Origin: Porogramme epimiltina
Taxonomy: Eukaryota; Basidiomycota; Agaricomycetes; Polyporales; Polyporaceae
Reading direction: 5' to 3'
Assembly: GCA_900155495.1 (NCBI GenBank)
Contig: FTLJ01000342.1
Coordinates: forward strand, 55,557 to 119,556
DNA length: 64,000 nt
Part shown: piece after piece, positions 34,780-47,224 of the stretch
Numbering within the stretch: position 1 is the stretch's first letter
How the letters are laid out: every line of letters starts with the position of its first letter
Notes under the pieces: generated by a model
Database searches by the model: none
What the model saw: the letters and a program-made list of their open reading frames with translations, nothing else
What the model was told of the DNA's origin: nothing
Position numbers and translations under genes: made by a program

Positions 34780-35417
34780 ATTAGCAATAGAGTGCTGAGG
34801 TCGTGCAGTAGTGTCAGCACGCGCAAGTGCAAGGTCGAGAGGGGACACACAGTCGACCTTCGGGGAGCTGCTGCCTTATATATGTGTCGCATGAGGGTCC
34901 ACCTCCTTGCGTTTCGCAAAGGCCACCACCCCGGGGCGCCTAGAACAAAGGGTGGCAAACGCAGGCCCAACCGTCGTCTATTCCTTTTGCTGACCACAGT
35001 GGCCCGCTTGGCGAATGATGGACAGAAGAGGTGGCCCCGTTGGTGTAGCGTTCTGACATTGTAACACGCTTCTAGACATCCGTACGACACGGGGTGGCAC
35101 CTAGTCCCACAATCAGGGCATGATATTCAGAGTGGAAGTGTTTGAGCAGCAGAACTTAGCATCGTGCGCGCCTGTGTCGATCACCAGCGTCGATCGCAAG
35201 TGGCGAATGGCGCGAGCCATTGTGCGTGGAGGTACTGAACGAGCTAATAATGGAAGAAGTTGTGTACGGCGTGAGACTTTTCGGACGTCCATTGCTTGTC
35301 GCTCCAGCAGCTGCACTGTAGAAGTGAGAGTAAATGGATCAAAATTGGGTATAAGTCGTTACAGAGTAGGCGTGGCAGCCTGGTAACAGTAAACATCGTC
35401 TTCGTCCTCGTAGAGAA
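34780..35417. other. Spacer without a supported gene
   Basis: Lies between the 3' end of the oxygenase-like gene (-) and the start of the small gene (-). Apart from the TATA box nothing was seen. Confidence 0.45.
34876..34882 (-). promoter_or_regulatory. TATA box of the small gene
   Basis: Minus-strand TATATAA about 97 bp upstream of the ATG at 34779, the same spacing as for the two Kre9-like genes. Confidence 0.5.
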
Positions 35418-38400
35418 TCAGGAACTTCCCCCGAAGAGCACTGTGCAGGTAGTCAGATGGCATGCGCCCGGTAGAGGTGGAAGACGACACTCACGCATAC
35501 ACGACCCTGTCCGCTTCATGGAATACTGCTAGGGCGTCAACAACATTCTATGCATTCTAGAACAAACCGCGAATGCTCACATCGAACACACCGCCCTGGA
35601 AAACAAGCATATCACCGTGAACAAGGGTGACCATCAAGACCTCCTCGGCCTGCTTGGATTTGGCGGCCTTAGCCTTCTTCGTCTTCTTCACCTTTCCATT
35701 CGCCGGCTTTGTGGCCGGCTTCTTTGGCGCCCGATAGTCGCTGTCCACATCCGTCAAACTATCCTCCTCTCCATCCAAGATATCCGGACCACCCACGCCG
35801 TTAAATCCCGTCTCTGCAGCGGGGGCAGATATCGGGACGGCTGCGGCGGGGCCAGACCCCTCGTGCCAGAAGGATATCTCCACGTCGGCACCCAAGCAGA
35901 GAAGGACGACCGGGGTACGCTCCGCTCCCGCCAGACTCTCCTACAAAGCGCAACTCATCAGCCCACGGCGGCCGGAGAGCCAAATACCACGCACTGACCT
36001 TCTTGTTCCCCTTGATGCGCCACGCCGCAACGTCTATATAATCGATCGAGACGTCCACCCCTGCTCCGTCCCCATCCCCACCACCGAGCCGCGCGCGGCG
36101 TTGCATGAGCTCCCTCGCCTGCAACACGCACGCCGGCGTGTCCGCCGGCCACTGCCCCGCTTGTCGAACCCCCGCCCCCACTTCGCACGTCTCCGCTACG
36201 CCCGCCGCCGCCGCCTCAAAGCGCGCCCGGAATGCGGAAGGCCCCGCGCGGATGGCGCCTCTGCCGTGGGCGGGCTGCGGGTCCGCGGGGAGTTCGACGT
36301 CCGTCTGGAGCGCCGTGAACAGCGCGCTGGGCTCTGCCTGGGCCGCGGCGCGGTTGCGCGTGAAGACATGGTGGACGAGCATCCTCGATCCTCCCGCGCT
36401 GGAGGATGGCAGAGGGAGGGTGTACGAGAAGACGCGCAGGTCGTCGGGGGCGGGGCCGGTGTTCCTGGAGACGCACTCCGCGTGGCGGTCCCAGGGAAAG
36501 GCAATCGGGTCGATGCCGCGCGGGAGGCGGACGTGCTCTGCAGTGAGCGGGGAAAGACCGTTCGAGGTCTATGAATGCGTAGGTGAGAATTGCGGGAGGG
36601 TTAGCTGAGTGCGCGAGGACCTAGGTCCATAGGAGGACGTACTGAGCATGTGCCGCACGTCTGTGCACAGAAGTTGCGCTGAACGTTGAGGCGGCCACAA
36701 CAGCCGCAATGCCACCCGGTGGGCTCTCCGTTCGCCAGGGAACATGGGGCAAAGAAGCGGAGGGGTAGAAGAGTGCATGCGTGTTGCAGGGGGACCGACT
36801 CGGTTTCCATGAGCCCGGGCAGGGTGTCTTGATGAAGAGGGGGCATCCACCACGCAGATGAGTTGGAAGCGACATCGGAGCCCGGGTCGTCGCCGCCGGG
36901 AGTCCACTCGAGGTCGAGCGTCCACCTGATACCCCCGTGGATGAATTGCTGTCCGGACTCTTCAGCCACAGTGGTGGGCAACTATACGGCAGGAAAGGAT
37001 CCCTGTAAGCTCACTCATGAACGCCCTGCGGTGATAAATAAAGGCACCTTCATGGTAACAATGCTCCGTATGAAGAAGAAGCCGAGAAACGCGCAACCGC
37101 AATACTCTGGGAAGACATACTGCGCGATAGTTGAGCTGCGACAGGCAACCAGGATAACTGGCACCCCTGTATCGCGAGCGAGTAAGAGGGAGTCGATTTC
37201 GGGTGGTGCACGCTCGGGAAGGACCGTGGAATCCACATGAGGAGCGAAAGTGGCGTCCATCGGGATGGCCTGGACCTCAGGCTCAGCTTCTTCGAATACA
37301 TCAACTCCGTCGTTGGCGTAGGCGTAGAGGCAATTCTGAGGGATGGCCTCCGGGTGGTCGCATGGATCCATCGTGACTGGTACCATGCCAGCATCACCTT
37401 GAACTTGTGTTGTCTCATCTTCGGTCGGCCTAGCGGAAATGCTGAGACTCTGAAGAATAGAATAGTCGAATGTTCTTGCCCTTAAACGACAGGTCAACAC
37501 GGAATATATTGAGGCTGTGTTTGTATAAACGTACATAGCTAGTTGTACACCCCCTCTACCATCCCACTGTTGTAAACATAACGTATCGTCGTCAATGATT
37601 AGGACCGGCGTCTCGACACCATTCCAGACAACGCCATGCTTTGATTGCGTAAATTCTGGGATGACGTCGTGGAGCTCCTTCAGATTCTAGCAGTGATATG
37701 AGCAACGGCGCTCAGTCAATTCATCGTACACTTACGGAGGTCCATACAGTAGGTTTGGGCGCAAAATGAGCTGGCGGCTTAGCATCTACGGGTATATCCG
37801 GAGGGCCTGGAGAAGGTATATAGCCCCAATTCACAGATGTAGATGCCTCGGAAGGGACGGGAATGGGTATTTGAGTGGCTAGGGAGACATCAGACTAAGG
37901 CAATAGGAAAGGCGAAACTATACTCACAATCAATCAAGGCGCTTCGTGAACTAGGAGACGGGTGCTTGGACAATTTCTTCACCTTAGCCTGACGCTCTAT
38001 GTCACGACGTTTCGAGGGCACGCTGTCTTTTCCGGGGGTGGCCTTTGCACGCGTGGAGGTACTCGACCGTCCTTTGCGCTTCTGCCCTTCCGACACTACA
38101 GGTGTTGAAGGATGAGACACTACCTCTGCGGCACACGTACCAACGTGGTCCCGTGGGGGGTGAGACCAACTACCCAGGGCAGCTGCCACACCCCGAATGA
38201 TCAGGTTCAACTTCAGGAGAACTGCATCATGCTCCACCACGGGTTCGGAAGGACGCTTGCACAACGAAATTCGAAGAAGTCTTGACTGATCAGGAGAAAG
38301 TCCCCTCATGTTGGGGACAGCTTGCGTCCATTGGTCTATGAATTTCTGTAGCACTGCGGGACACTTTGAAGCTGACAGTGCTGTGGCGTCTATTCCAGGA

Positions 38401-38892
38401 TCTGAGAAAAGAGAGATAGCTGGGGGATCTGTAGTAGGTTGTGCGATGGCAGCCCCATGAAGCACGAGGGCGCAACCTGGAAGCGGAACCACAAGAACCA
38501 TGTATTAGGCGGCCTTCCGGGCAAGACAGCCGATGCAGCGCACCTATCTCCATATAAGGGCTGCCCACAAGTCCCAAAATTTCTTCATGATTCAGCAGCC
38601 CTTCCATCTGAGCCGCCTCGACTTCCCGGGCCGACGAGAGTTGCAGATATTCACGAAGACGTCCTTCCCAGGCCGACTGAACGCCCTCCTCTGCTCCGGC
38701 GTCCATGTTGGGCCGGCTGGAACATCCACGGGAGGCTGTGGGGAGTGCAGGTGGTGGAAACGAGACGGGAGCACCCGGCGGGAGGCTAGGAGAGGATACG
38801 AGTACAACATCTTCAACTTTCCACGGCTCGGTCACGGTCGCGCGGCGCGAAGCCGGACTTGAAACTTCTGTTGAGAGCCCATTCTCGACCAC
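35418..38892 (-). CDS. Divergent 2OG-Fe(II) oxygenase (AlkB-like) protein with zinc-ribbon-like cluster
   Basis: About 11 exons joined by frame and splice signals, roughly 950-1,000 aa. The start MVENGLSTEVSS leads into a Ser/Pro-rich N-terminus with a basic stretch (KRRDIERQAKVKKLSKHPSP). Next comes a conserved-looking block (GVVWNGVETPVLIIDDDTLC), an acidic middle part and a cluster reading WHCGCC...NFCAQTCGTC, like a C4 zinc ribbon. The C-terminal part has PACVLQARELMQRRARL, IDVAAWRIKGNKK, RTPVVLLCLGADVEISFWHE, then TLVHGDMLVFQGGVFDYSMK and RTGSCMLLFGGSS at the end. The HGD...R pair resembles the distal metal His and 2OG-binding Arg of AlkB-type oxygenases. I did not find a clear HxD partner, so activity is uncertain. 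It shares a 116-bp promoter with the NOP8-like gene. Confidence 0.55.
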
Positions 38893-39008
38893 GTGCTACA
38901 ACGCGGTCCCGAAAACAGAAATCTAGGCGCCAGAGCCACAATTTCTGGATTCCTCCTCTGCAGCTAAGGACTTCTCGTCTCTGTCGTACAGCCGCCTTTA
39001 CAATCGCC
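38893..39008. promoter_or_regulatory. Compact bidirectional promoter
   Basis: Only 116 bp separate the ATGs of the oxygenase-like gene (-) and the NOP8-like gene (+), so both must start from shared DNA. It contains no obvious TATA box. Confidence 0.6.
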
Positions 39009-40741
39009 ATGGACGAGCCCATCACGAAAAGGATACACATCTCGGGCCTAACACCAGCTATCACCCAGCAAGACCTGTCGAATCGTCTCTCCTCCTTTGG
39101 CACTGTCAAGTCCATCGACGGCTTTGGGTTGTTGGATGGAGTCGGGCAGCCACGCAAGTTCGCGTATGCTACGCTAGAGACGACAAAGGGAAAACTTTCA
39201 CGATGTACGTTTCTCTCTCTGCGCAGATTGGCTAGGGCTTCATAGTGCATACAGGCATGACCCTGTTGAGCGGCGTAACATGGAAAGGAGCGAAGCTGCG
39301 CCTCGGAGAGGCCAAACTTGACTTTCGAGAAAGGTAAGCACAGTCACGTAGTGTCTGTATGCCCGCTCTAACGCATAGCGTAGAATCCTCAAGGAGCAGG
39401 CCGATCTGAAACGCTCCGCCGAAGCCTCGTCCGACGGACCTCCCAAGAAGCGGAGGCGTCTTCCTCACGGCGTCCAGGGAGTCCACGCCTACGACATGTC
39501 TCTCGTTACCCCCGACAACGCGGCCACCCGCGGCAAGTGGCGCGTCACGGCGACAGGCCGCGTCCTTCGCCCCATGCGCATGCGCCCATCCCACCCCCTC
39601 CCCGCCCCGCTCGACGCCGCAAAACCGGAGAAGGCTAAGTCGAACCCGTCAAAAGACAGGAAGCGCACGCGCGAACCGCCGACGCGCGCCAGGAGGAAGA
39701 CTATAGACCCTACGCGATGGGGCTCCCAGCACCTGAAGGGTATCTTCCTGGAGAACGCAGCTGTGATCCCCTACCCCCGTCCCGTCCCACCAAAGCCGAC
39801 CCTCAAAGAGCCGACAGCCGCATCAATCTCGGAGAGCGAAGTTGAGGAGGAGGAAGAGGAGGAGGTTGAAGAGGTTGAAGAGGCTGAGGAGGCAGAAGAG
39901 GAGAGCGCACCAGACACCTCGGACTTAGAGCGTCCAGCCCCCGCACCCACTAAACCCCAACCCGCAACGCTCCCTCCCACCGTCTCCAGCGCGAAACCGT
40001 CTCCCCCTACAACCGCGAATGATCTTGATTCCGAGAAGAAGCACAGCCTTGGTCTTCTCCACTCTATGTTCGGCGACGGAGAGGAGTGGGGAGGCGCAGA
40101 AAGCGTTGGCTCCGACGTCGACGAAGATGACATTAGTACAGCTCAAGTTCCCGTCAGTGCTGAGCCAACGCAGTCGGTCGAGTCTGTGAACGAGCCCATG
40201 GAGGTGGACGAACAGACCCCGGCGGAGTCCCCCCAAGAGCAGATCGCTGAGAGTGGCGTACAGAAGACGAAGCTGAAGGATCTCTTCGCGCCTCGCGAAG
40301 AGGAAGGTCGGTACTGACGTGCTCGAGATTCAATGTGTTTACTCAATGTATTCCCACTCAGCCGGCTTCTCTCTCCTCGGTCACCTGGATCTGGACCTCG
40401 AGCTCGAAGACGACGTGCCGTTCGATATACCCGCCCCAACACCAAGCACCGCCCTCGCCCGACCTTTAGCCATCGCGCAACCCGCGCCCGCATCCGCGCC
40501 GCACTTGACCTTCTTCGACGCTTCCCGGCCATTCTTCTTCCCGACGGAGCAAGCAGGGACGAAGCGGAGCGCGCTGGACCCCACGAACTGGCGGACGTGG
40601 TTTTACCGCACGGACACGCCCGAGGCGATCCGTGCGCGGTGGGATGAGACGAAGGGGGAGCTGACGGCGGGGTGGAAACGACGTCATCGCGAGGCGGTAA
40701 AGAGCAGGCGGAGGAGAGGCGGCGGAGGCGACGCGGACTAA
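39009..40741 (+). CDS. NOP8/NOL8-like nucleolar RRM protein
   Basis: Four exons. An N-terminal RRM (TKRIHISGLTPAITQQDLSN as RNP2 region, KFAYATLETTKGKL as RNP1 region) continues into MTLLSGVTWKGAKLRLGEAK and DFRERILKEQ. A basic segment (PPKKRRRLP), a Lys/Arg-rich linker, a long Glu-rich acidic stretch (about residues 200-230) and a conserved C-terminus (HLTFFDASRPFFFPT, WRTWFYRTDTPEAIRARWDE) follow. This plan matches Nop8/NOL8, which acts in early 60S ribosome assembly. Introns close at catacag|GC, cgtag|A and actcag|CC. The tail ends in a basic KSRRRRGGGGDAD run. Confidence 0.75.
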
Positions 40742-41041
40742 TTCTGGTTGTGTACTGTGCGCGCGGGTATGAGCATCCCAATGACCACTTCGATCGATGT
40801 TCCTGCCCCCACCCGAACATGCCGGTTTTGCCCATCTCCATTGCGTGTGCTGGATTAGAAGAAAGACGGTTGCTCGCACGTCGGCGTCCGTCGGAGACGC
40901 TTGTACGGCGCTCCAGGCCTGTGGAGAGTTGTGTCCCGGGCGCGAGGCGCGTACCACGCACTCTTCCCCCCGCTGTCACCCAAAGGCCCACGGTCGACTC
41001 GTTCGCGTCCGCCGCCGTCTTTACCGCGCCCGACGTACACG

Positions 41042-44000
41042 ATGAGCAAGGCCCCGCGCACGCGCTGGGGACCCGCCCGGTCGCTCCTCTGTCTAGCGCC
41101 CCTCTTCGTCCTCGCGCCCTACTATGCTGTCCGCGACCACTACGGCAGGTCCTGTCTCCCTACCCGCTGGCATCATCCTAACACCTATACCTCTCCTCAG
41201 CGCTGCCCGACCCAATAGTCGACCTGTGAGTGATGCACAACACCGACACATTCCTGTCGCTCATGTCACCGCCCCTCACGCACGCAGCGTCGACCCAGTC
41301 ACCTCCCTTCCCCAGATTTCCGAGGCACAAATCCTCGGTCACTCTCGTTACCTCTCCGAAGACATTGGCTACCGCACAGTTGGCTCGCGAGAACATGCAC
41401 TCGGCGACGCGTGGATGTTGCGGCAGGCGGAGGACGTGCGCGCGCAGTGCGAGGCCGTGGTGCGCGCGGTGCCCGGGCGCAAGCTCGAGTGTGAGGTCTG
41501 GCATCAGCAGGGCAGTGGGCACCATCGGTACGTCTTTCTCTTCAATTCTCCATGCGACACCGAGCGGAGCAGCGTGGTCTAGGGTGAGGGCTTACTCTGA
41601 GCCCGTGGGCGGGGCAGGTTCGACATGATGGGCCGCCGACTGTACAAGACATACGTGAACCTGACGAACACCGTCGTGCGCATCTCGGACGGCACGGAAG
41701 AGGGCAAGGCGCATGCGGTACTTGTCAACGCGCACGTTGATAGTACGCTTCCATCGCCCGGTGCCGCCGACGACGCGCTCGCAGTCGGGGTCATGCTCGA
41801 GTGCATGCGCGTCCTCGTCAACACACCGACGTGGGAGCCCAAACATGCGATTGTGTTCTGTAAGTGTCGCGCGTAAATCTGCGCAGTCCCTCACACTAAC
41901 CGGAAAGGACGTAGTATTCAACAATGCAGAGGAGTCCTTACAAGACGGATCGCAGCTGTTCTCGACGCAACACCCGATAGCAAACACGTACGTAGTCGCC
42001 TCCGCCCTCACTATCTACCCCTGACCGAAGGCGTTACCCCTTCCAGGGTCCGTGCTGCTATCAACCTAGAAGGTGTGTCACATTCGCGCTCTCTGCCACA
42101 TCAGGATACTGAAAGTCCGCCGTCCCTATAGCCGCAGGGACGACAGGCCCTGAGCTCTTGTTCCAAGCAACTTCCGAGCAGATGATCAAAGCTTATGCTA
42201 ATGTACCAAGGTTTGGCTTTTGCCTGGGCTGTTTTCTGTGACGCTGACTTCGCATGACAGACCGTACGGGTCTGTGATAGCTAATGAGATATTCAGTTCC
42301 GGAATCATATTATCAGAGTAAGTAGGGTAGTATAACTGCTGTCACCACGCTAACGCCCGCATAGCACCGATTTTAGACAATTCCAGCTATACCTCAACGT
42401 AACAGGGCTCGACGTGAGTTTGTCATGGGCTTCCCAACGTGTAAGTGGGCACTGACAAGGGCCAACAGATGGCGGTAGTCGGCAACAGTTACCTCTACCA
42501 CATGCGCAAGGTGCCTACCTGTCACGTCAATACGCCTTCCCTCAGGGTACTGACGAACTCCGTAGGACCTCGTGGAAAACATCGAACCTGGCGTCGCTCA
42601 ACACATGGCCGAGAACACCCTCGCGCTCCTCAACCATCTCACCTCTTCAGACTCGCCCCTTCCAGAGCTAGCCAGCACGGGCTACACCAAGCCGCAGACA
42701 GTGTTCTTCCAGTACTTCGGCTATTTCCTCGTTTACTCCTTCACCACCGCCAAGATCATCTACACAGCCTCCCTCGTGCTCGCGCTCATCGTCGCACGTT
42801 CGACCTATGTCGATCCCTCCCCGGCGCTCAAGAAGGGCACAAGTTTCCTTGGCGAGCAGGTCCGCGGCGTCCTCGCGGTCTGCGGCGCGTTCGTCGGCGC
42901 AGCGGTCGGCGCAAACGTTGTCGCGTTTATCATGGACACCGTGCTCGGGCGCTCGCTCAGCTGGTTCTCGTCCGTCTTTGCGTGCATCCTGCTCTATGGG
43001 CCTGCAGCGCTCGCAGGTGCGTGCTCTTGGCCATGCTTTTCTGCGTGCAGCAATGTTGACCCCGGATACCTGCTCAGGTGCACTCGCGTCCCAGCTCCTC
43101 TTCGGCCGTGTCAGGGAGCAGACCGCCTTCTCGTCAATCATGCTCCTCCAAGCATCCCTCGCCGTGCTGATTCAGTTTATCGGCGTCGGCGCGGGAGGAG
43201 CCCTCTTCCTGTCCTCCGCGCCCCTCGTCCCCGCGCTCGTCCTAAACGCCATGCTCACGAATGCAGGCGACGATATCTCATTATGGGTGTATGCTATCGG
43301 CCAGGCCAGCCCATTGGTTACCGGCACTACGCTCTTCTGTGCGATTCTCGACGTTTTCGTGCCCCTGGTGAGTCATTTTCCTACTTTCAGTTACGGTGAA
43401 AATGGCTCACATTCACTGGCTTAGACGGGTCGCATCGGCGAGGAGGCACCGGCCGAGTACATCATCGCAAACATCGTTGCTATAAACGGGGCGTATATCC
43501 TGCCCCTCGCCATCCCCTTCATCCACCGCTACAGCCACCGGATGCTTGTCAGAGCGGTGATACTGCTATCCATGATCACTGGAATCTCCATGGCTATCTT
43601 CGCCATGCGCTCGCCATTCGATTCCATGCATCAAAAGCGCCTCTTCGTCATTCATATGGAGAACGTACGTTCAGGAGGCCCTTGCTCTCGTGTGCGAGGC
43701 TAACATCCGCTTCTCTTCCTTCAGATCACTAGCGAGGAGCAACACCTCCACGTTGCTGCTGCAGATGCTGCACCAGGGTTCCATGACTTGGCGGTGGACA
43801 TAGCGAATGCGTTCAGTGTGCCGGGCGTCACCCCGGAGTCCGTCGTCATGGACGACTGGAACAGCGATTGGGACACCATGTATCCCTTCTCCGCGGTGAG
43901 CACCGATCTCTTGTGCCTTTCCGGTCGACGTGACCTGATGCCCCTCCTTAGTTCCTCACGCCTTACAAGTTCGACCTAGCTCTCCGAGCAGAGCACCAAG

Positions 44001-44512
44001 ACGTACTTCAGCACGACTTCACCGTCTCTGCCGTGAACGACAAGATAGACAAAGCGGCGGGTACACGAAGCTTCACGCTCGTCGTGAGCCACCCTGGGAT
44101 CATTTGGACTGGTGCGCCTCTCTCCTATCTACATCTGTGCCCTATACTAACCTTTCGCCCCTCCCCTCCAGCTGTCGCGTTCGATGCACACGTACTCCAA
44201 TGGGACCTGGATGACAGCCCTCCCGACGAATACGCGCGGCACCACATCAAAGAGGGCTCCTTCTACGGTGTGGATACCTGGTCCGTCGACCTCGTCACGA
44301 AGCTTCGCCCGGGCGACGCGTCGGGCGCGATGAAGGTGAACTTTGTCGGCATCCACGAGAAGGCGATGTGGCCGGGCAAGCGCGCGGAGGCGGCGGAGGG
44401 CGGGCGGGCGATGAAGCTCTTCGAAGAGATGGATGGGTGGCTCGAGAAAATGCACGGAGGGAGTGTAGATGCTATGTTCTTGGGCTGCGTCGGTGGTGTT
44501 GAGGTTGTTTAG
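41042..44512 (+). CDS. ERMP1-like M28-family membrane metallopeptidase
   Basis: Many exons, roughly 850 aa. After an N-terminal membrane anchor (SLLCLAPLFVLAPYYAV) comes an M28 zinc peptidase domain with ligands in VNAHVDS, GAADDALAVGVMLE, FNNAEE, AINLEAAGTTGPELLF and SYLYHMRKDLVENI. A block of about eight membrane helices follows (for example KIIYTASLVLALIVA, FVGAAVGANVVAFIM, YILPLAIPFIHRYS), then a lumenal C-terminal domain ending GGVEVV. This arrangement is that of ERMP1/fungal vacuolar or ER membrane M28 peptidases. It is single-copy, with short introns; the intron before FLFNNAEE interrupts the catalytic region. Substrate is unknown. Confidence 0.85.
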
Positions 44513-44732
44513 GGTAATAGAGTATCCAGCGTTCCGTCAGAACTGATGCGGCGGGAGCATTTAATCCTATAAGTGGGGAGATGCGCGATCGTACATTGCA
44601 ATGAGCCCACGGAAAAGAGAACGGACTATCTAGCCGGAGGTAGTTGTATACAATAGGAGTTAATCTACGCGATACTGGAACCATCGCTTTTACAGCGGCT
44701 CGCGGTCAAGCAAGACCATGATAGTCTTATAT

Positions 44733-47224
44733 TCAACCCTTCGTCGAGCGGTAGCCCTCGCAATTGAGCTTATGCGCCTTCCAGTCCATTTTCTGACACT
44801 CCTTGCTGCAATATCTTTGGGAGCCAATGGTGAGGTCAAGAACCGCAAGAGAGATCAACTGTGCGCTGGATAACTCACGTCACTTTCCCGCACGCGCCGC
44901 ACTTCTTCATCACAGCGCGACGCCCGTTGCAGAACCAGCACGTATGCGCCGCCCACCTGGCCTCTGTGGAGCCTGCTGTCCCGAGGTACCTGTTGACCAG
45001 GCGGGAGTCGTCACCGCGATCGTTTTCCACCATTGAAGACGTATGTTCCGCCCAGCGCGCGAGATGCACGTCCGCCTGCCCGGGCGGCGGAGGTGGTTCT
45101 GGCGTTCCGATGCCAAGACTGTCGATCCGTTCGACCGCCAAACCCCATTCTTCGACCGCCAAGGCGTATCCGTCGAAGAGATGTTTGCGGAATGGACGGA
45201 CGGTATAGTCCTCAGGGACCTCAGAAATGCCAAAGAAAACGCGCAGTGTATGGTGGTCCTCGGTCCGATCCAGTACGGACTACGTAGCGCAAAAGCATTC
45301 CGTCAGCGTCAAGGACACAAGCTAGTCGACATAGGGCAGGCACGTACCTTTACAAGCTGGGGGTCGATCGCGTCACCTTGCAGCAACAGCATGAAGATGA
45401 GCTTGTACTCTAGGGCTATCGGCAAGAGGAACGCATCCGGGGGCGCCTCCGCGATGAACGCGTCCGCGTCGCGCAGCCCGGACACGATCAGCGCGCCCGC
45501 AAAGTCGTACACACGGCCGCCCTCAGGGAACTCCCTCCCCTTCCAGAACACGCCGCGCACGAGGCTGTACGTGTGCAACATGCGCCGTATGAGGAGTTCC
45601 CCGCGCAGCCAGCGCGATACGCCCGCGCACTCGAGCCCGCGCCGCGCCGCGCTCTGCCCGGCCGTGGCGGGCGCGCACGCCGCCGCGTCGAAGAGGTGCG
45701 CGTACGCGAGGTCGGGTGAGCGTTTCAGCGCACACTGGGCGAGCTCGCGCTCGCCGTTGTGGCCGCACGCACAGGGGTGCCACGTGTAGATACGCAGCTC
45801 GAGCACGTCTGCCGCGTCGAGGTCCGCCTTGCTATCCGGACACTGTCGAAGAGATTCGATGCACTGCCCCATGTCGATGAGGTGCACGTTCCTGTCCTCT
45901 TGTGCGAACGACGCGCGGAATTCTGGGGAGGGGTACCCGATGGTGAGGACGAACTTGGCGAGCATGCGCCCTAGGGCTCGACGATCGCTGTCTGCCATGT
46001 TTTTCTGGACATCAACGCTTGACTGTTTGTGAAAGAAATCCCTGAACTCGTGATCGCAACGAGTTTCGATCGCGTACTCTAAGTCAGAGTAATTGCTGCT
46101 TCCAAGGATTCGGGTGATGTGCTCGGGCAGCTCGGGATTATCCCTGGAGATGTCTGCAGGTAGGGGGACATGCATCATTTCGTTCGTGCGGACATAGTGG
46201 GAGTCAATGGAACAATCCGGATTTCCGTCCTCTTCGGAATCAAGTTCTCCTTCTGGGTCCCAATAGTCCTTGATCACCTTGCTCAGTTCGGTGTCGATCA
46301 GAAAGCCCAGAGACCCAGTCGCCAGGCCACGTGTGAGCATCCTCTTGCTACGAGTGAGAGCGACGAGGAGGGTGACTAGTCCAGGGATGGGAATACACTT
46401 TTCAGCGGCGTATTGTGCAACAATGAATACGATGGTGAGAGCATGGGACACAGCAGAAGCGTCGCTGCCGGATGAACGCAGGATGTTCAACGCCGTGAAG
46501 ACGATTGGCTCTAGGGCGAGATCGTCGTAAGTTTCCAAGCTGCCCAAATATCGCATAATGCAACTTGTCGCGTGGGACGTCACGATGACAACCAGTTTCG
46601 TGAGGTGTGGATTGTTGGGATGTTCATCCAGGAGCCGCATGAGCCGTGTGTTTATTCTTGCAACGAGGGGCCGGTCGCGGAAGAAGTGGTTGTGGACGAC
46701 ACATGTCATGACAGAGAGAGAGACATAGATGGAGGATATGGGGCCATCCAGGAGCCGTTCCACGTGCAGCAAAAAGTCTGAGGCACGTTAAGGCGCACAG
46801 AAAGTGGCATACGGAGCGCGACGACACACCTTTTTCCATTAATTTGGCGAGTAAGCGATAATCTTCGCACATCAATGACCATGCAAACACCACCGCCTCC
46901 GCGTGTTCGTAATTTCTTGCACATAGGAAGGGCTCGAACACGCGCTCCAGCGAGCGATAGCACGCATCGAAGTGTACATATGCTTTTTTCAAGCCGCTAC
47001 GTGTCGTGAGATCTAGACAGATGTGAGCCACTGACATACGTTACATAGGAGGCTTCGCCCTGCTCCTCTGAGAATCCCGTACCTGGCACATTGCGAAGAT
47101 ACTTGTGCGACCGTATTCGGAACTTCCACCTTATGCCTGCTTTTGAATTTGCGTCTTCCTCTGGCCCCGCACGCGCGCAGACATGGCATGATTCACTGGC
47201 AGCAGGGGTGCTTCCCGTTGACAT
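44733..47224 (-). CDS. MYND-finger protein, tandem copy 1
   Basis: First exon encodes MSTGSTPAASESCHVCARAG..., joined through an intron to LTTRSGLKKAYVHFDACYRS. A helical, HEAT-like body follows (DFLLHVERLLDGPISSIYVS, RINTRLMRLLDEHPNN, SRWLRGELLIRRMLHTYSLV). The C-terminal MYND zinc finger reads CWFCNGRRAVMKKCGACGKV, then across an intron RYCSKECQKMDWKAHKLNC, giving the C-x2-C-x9-C-x2-C / C-x3-C-x7-H-x3-C pattern. MYND fingers mediate protein-protein contacts; this Agaricomycete family has no known function. Ends YRSTKG with TGA at 44733-44735. Confidence 0.8.

Noticed and set aside
35418..38892. Assignment as a TET/JBP DNA dioxygenase
   Set aside because: No HxD motif or TET/JBP-specific block could be seen; only the distal His/Arg part fits a 2OG oxygenase.
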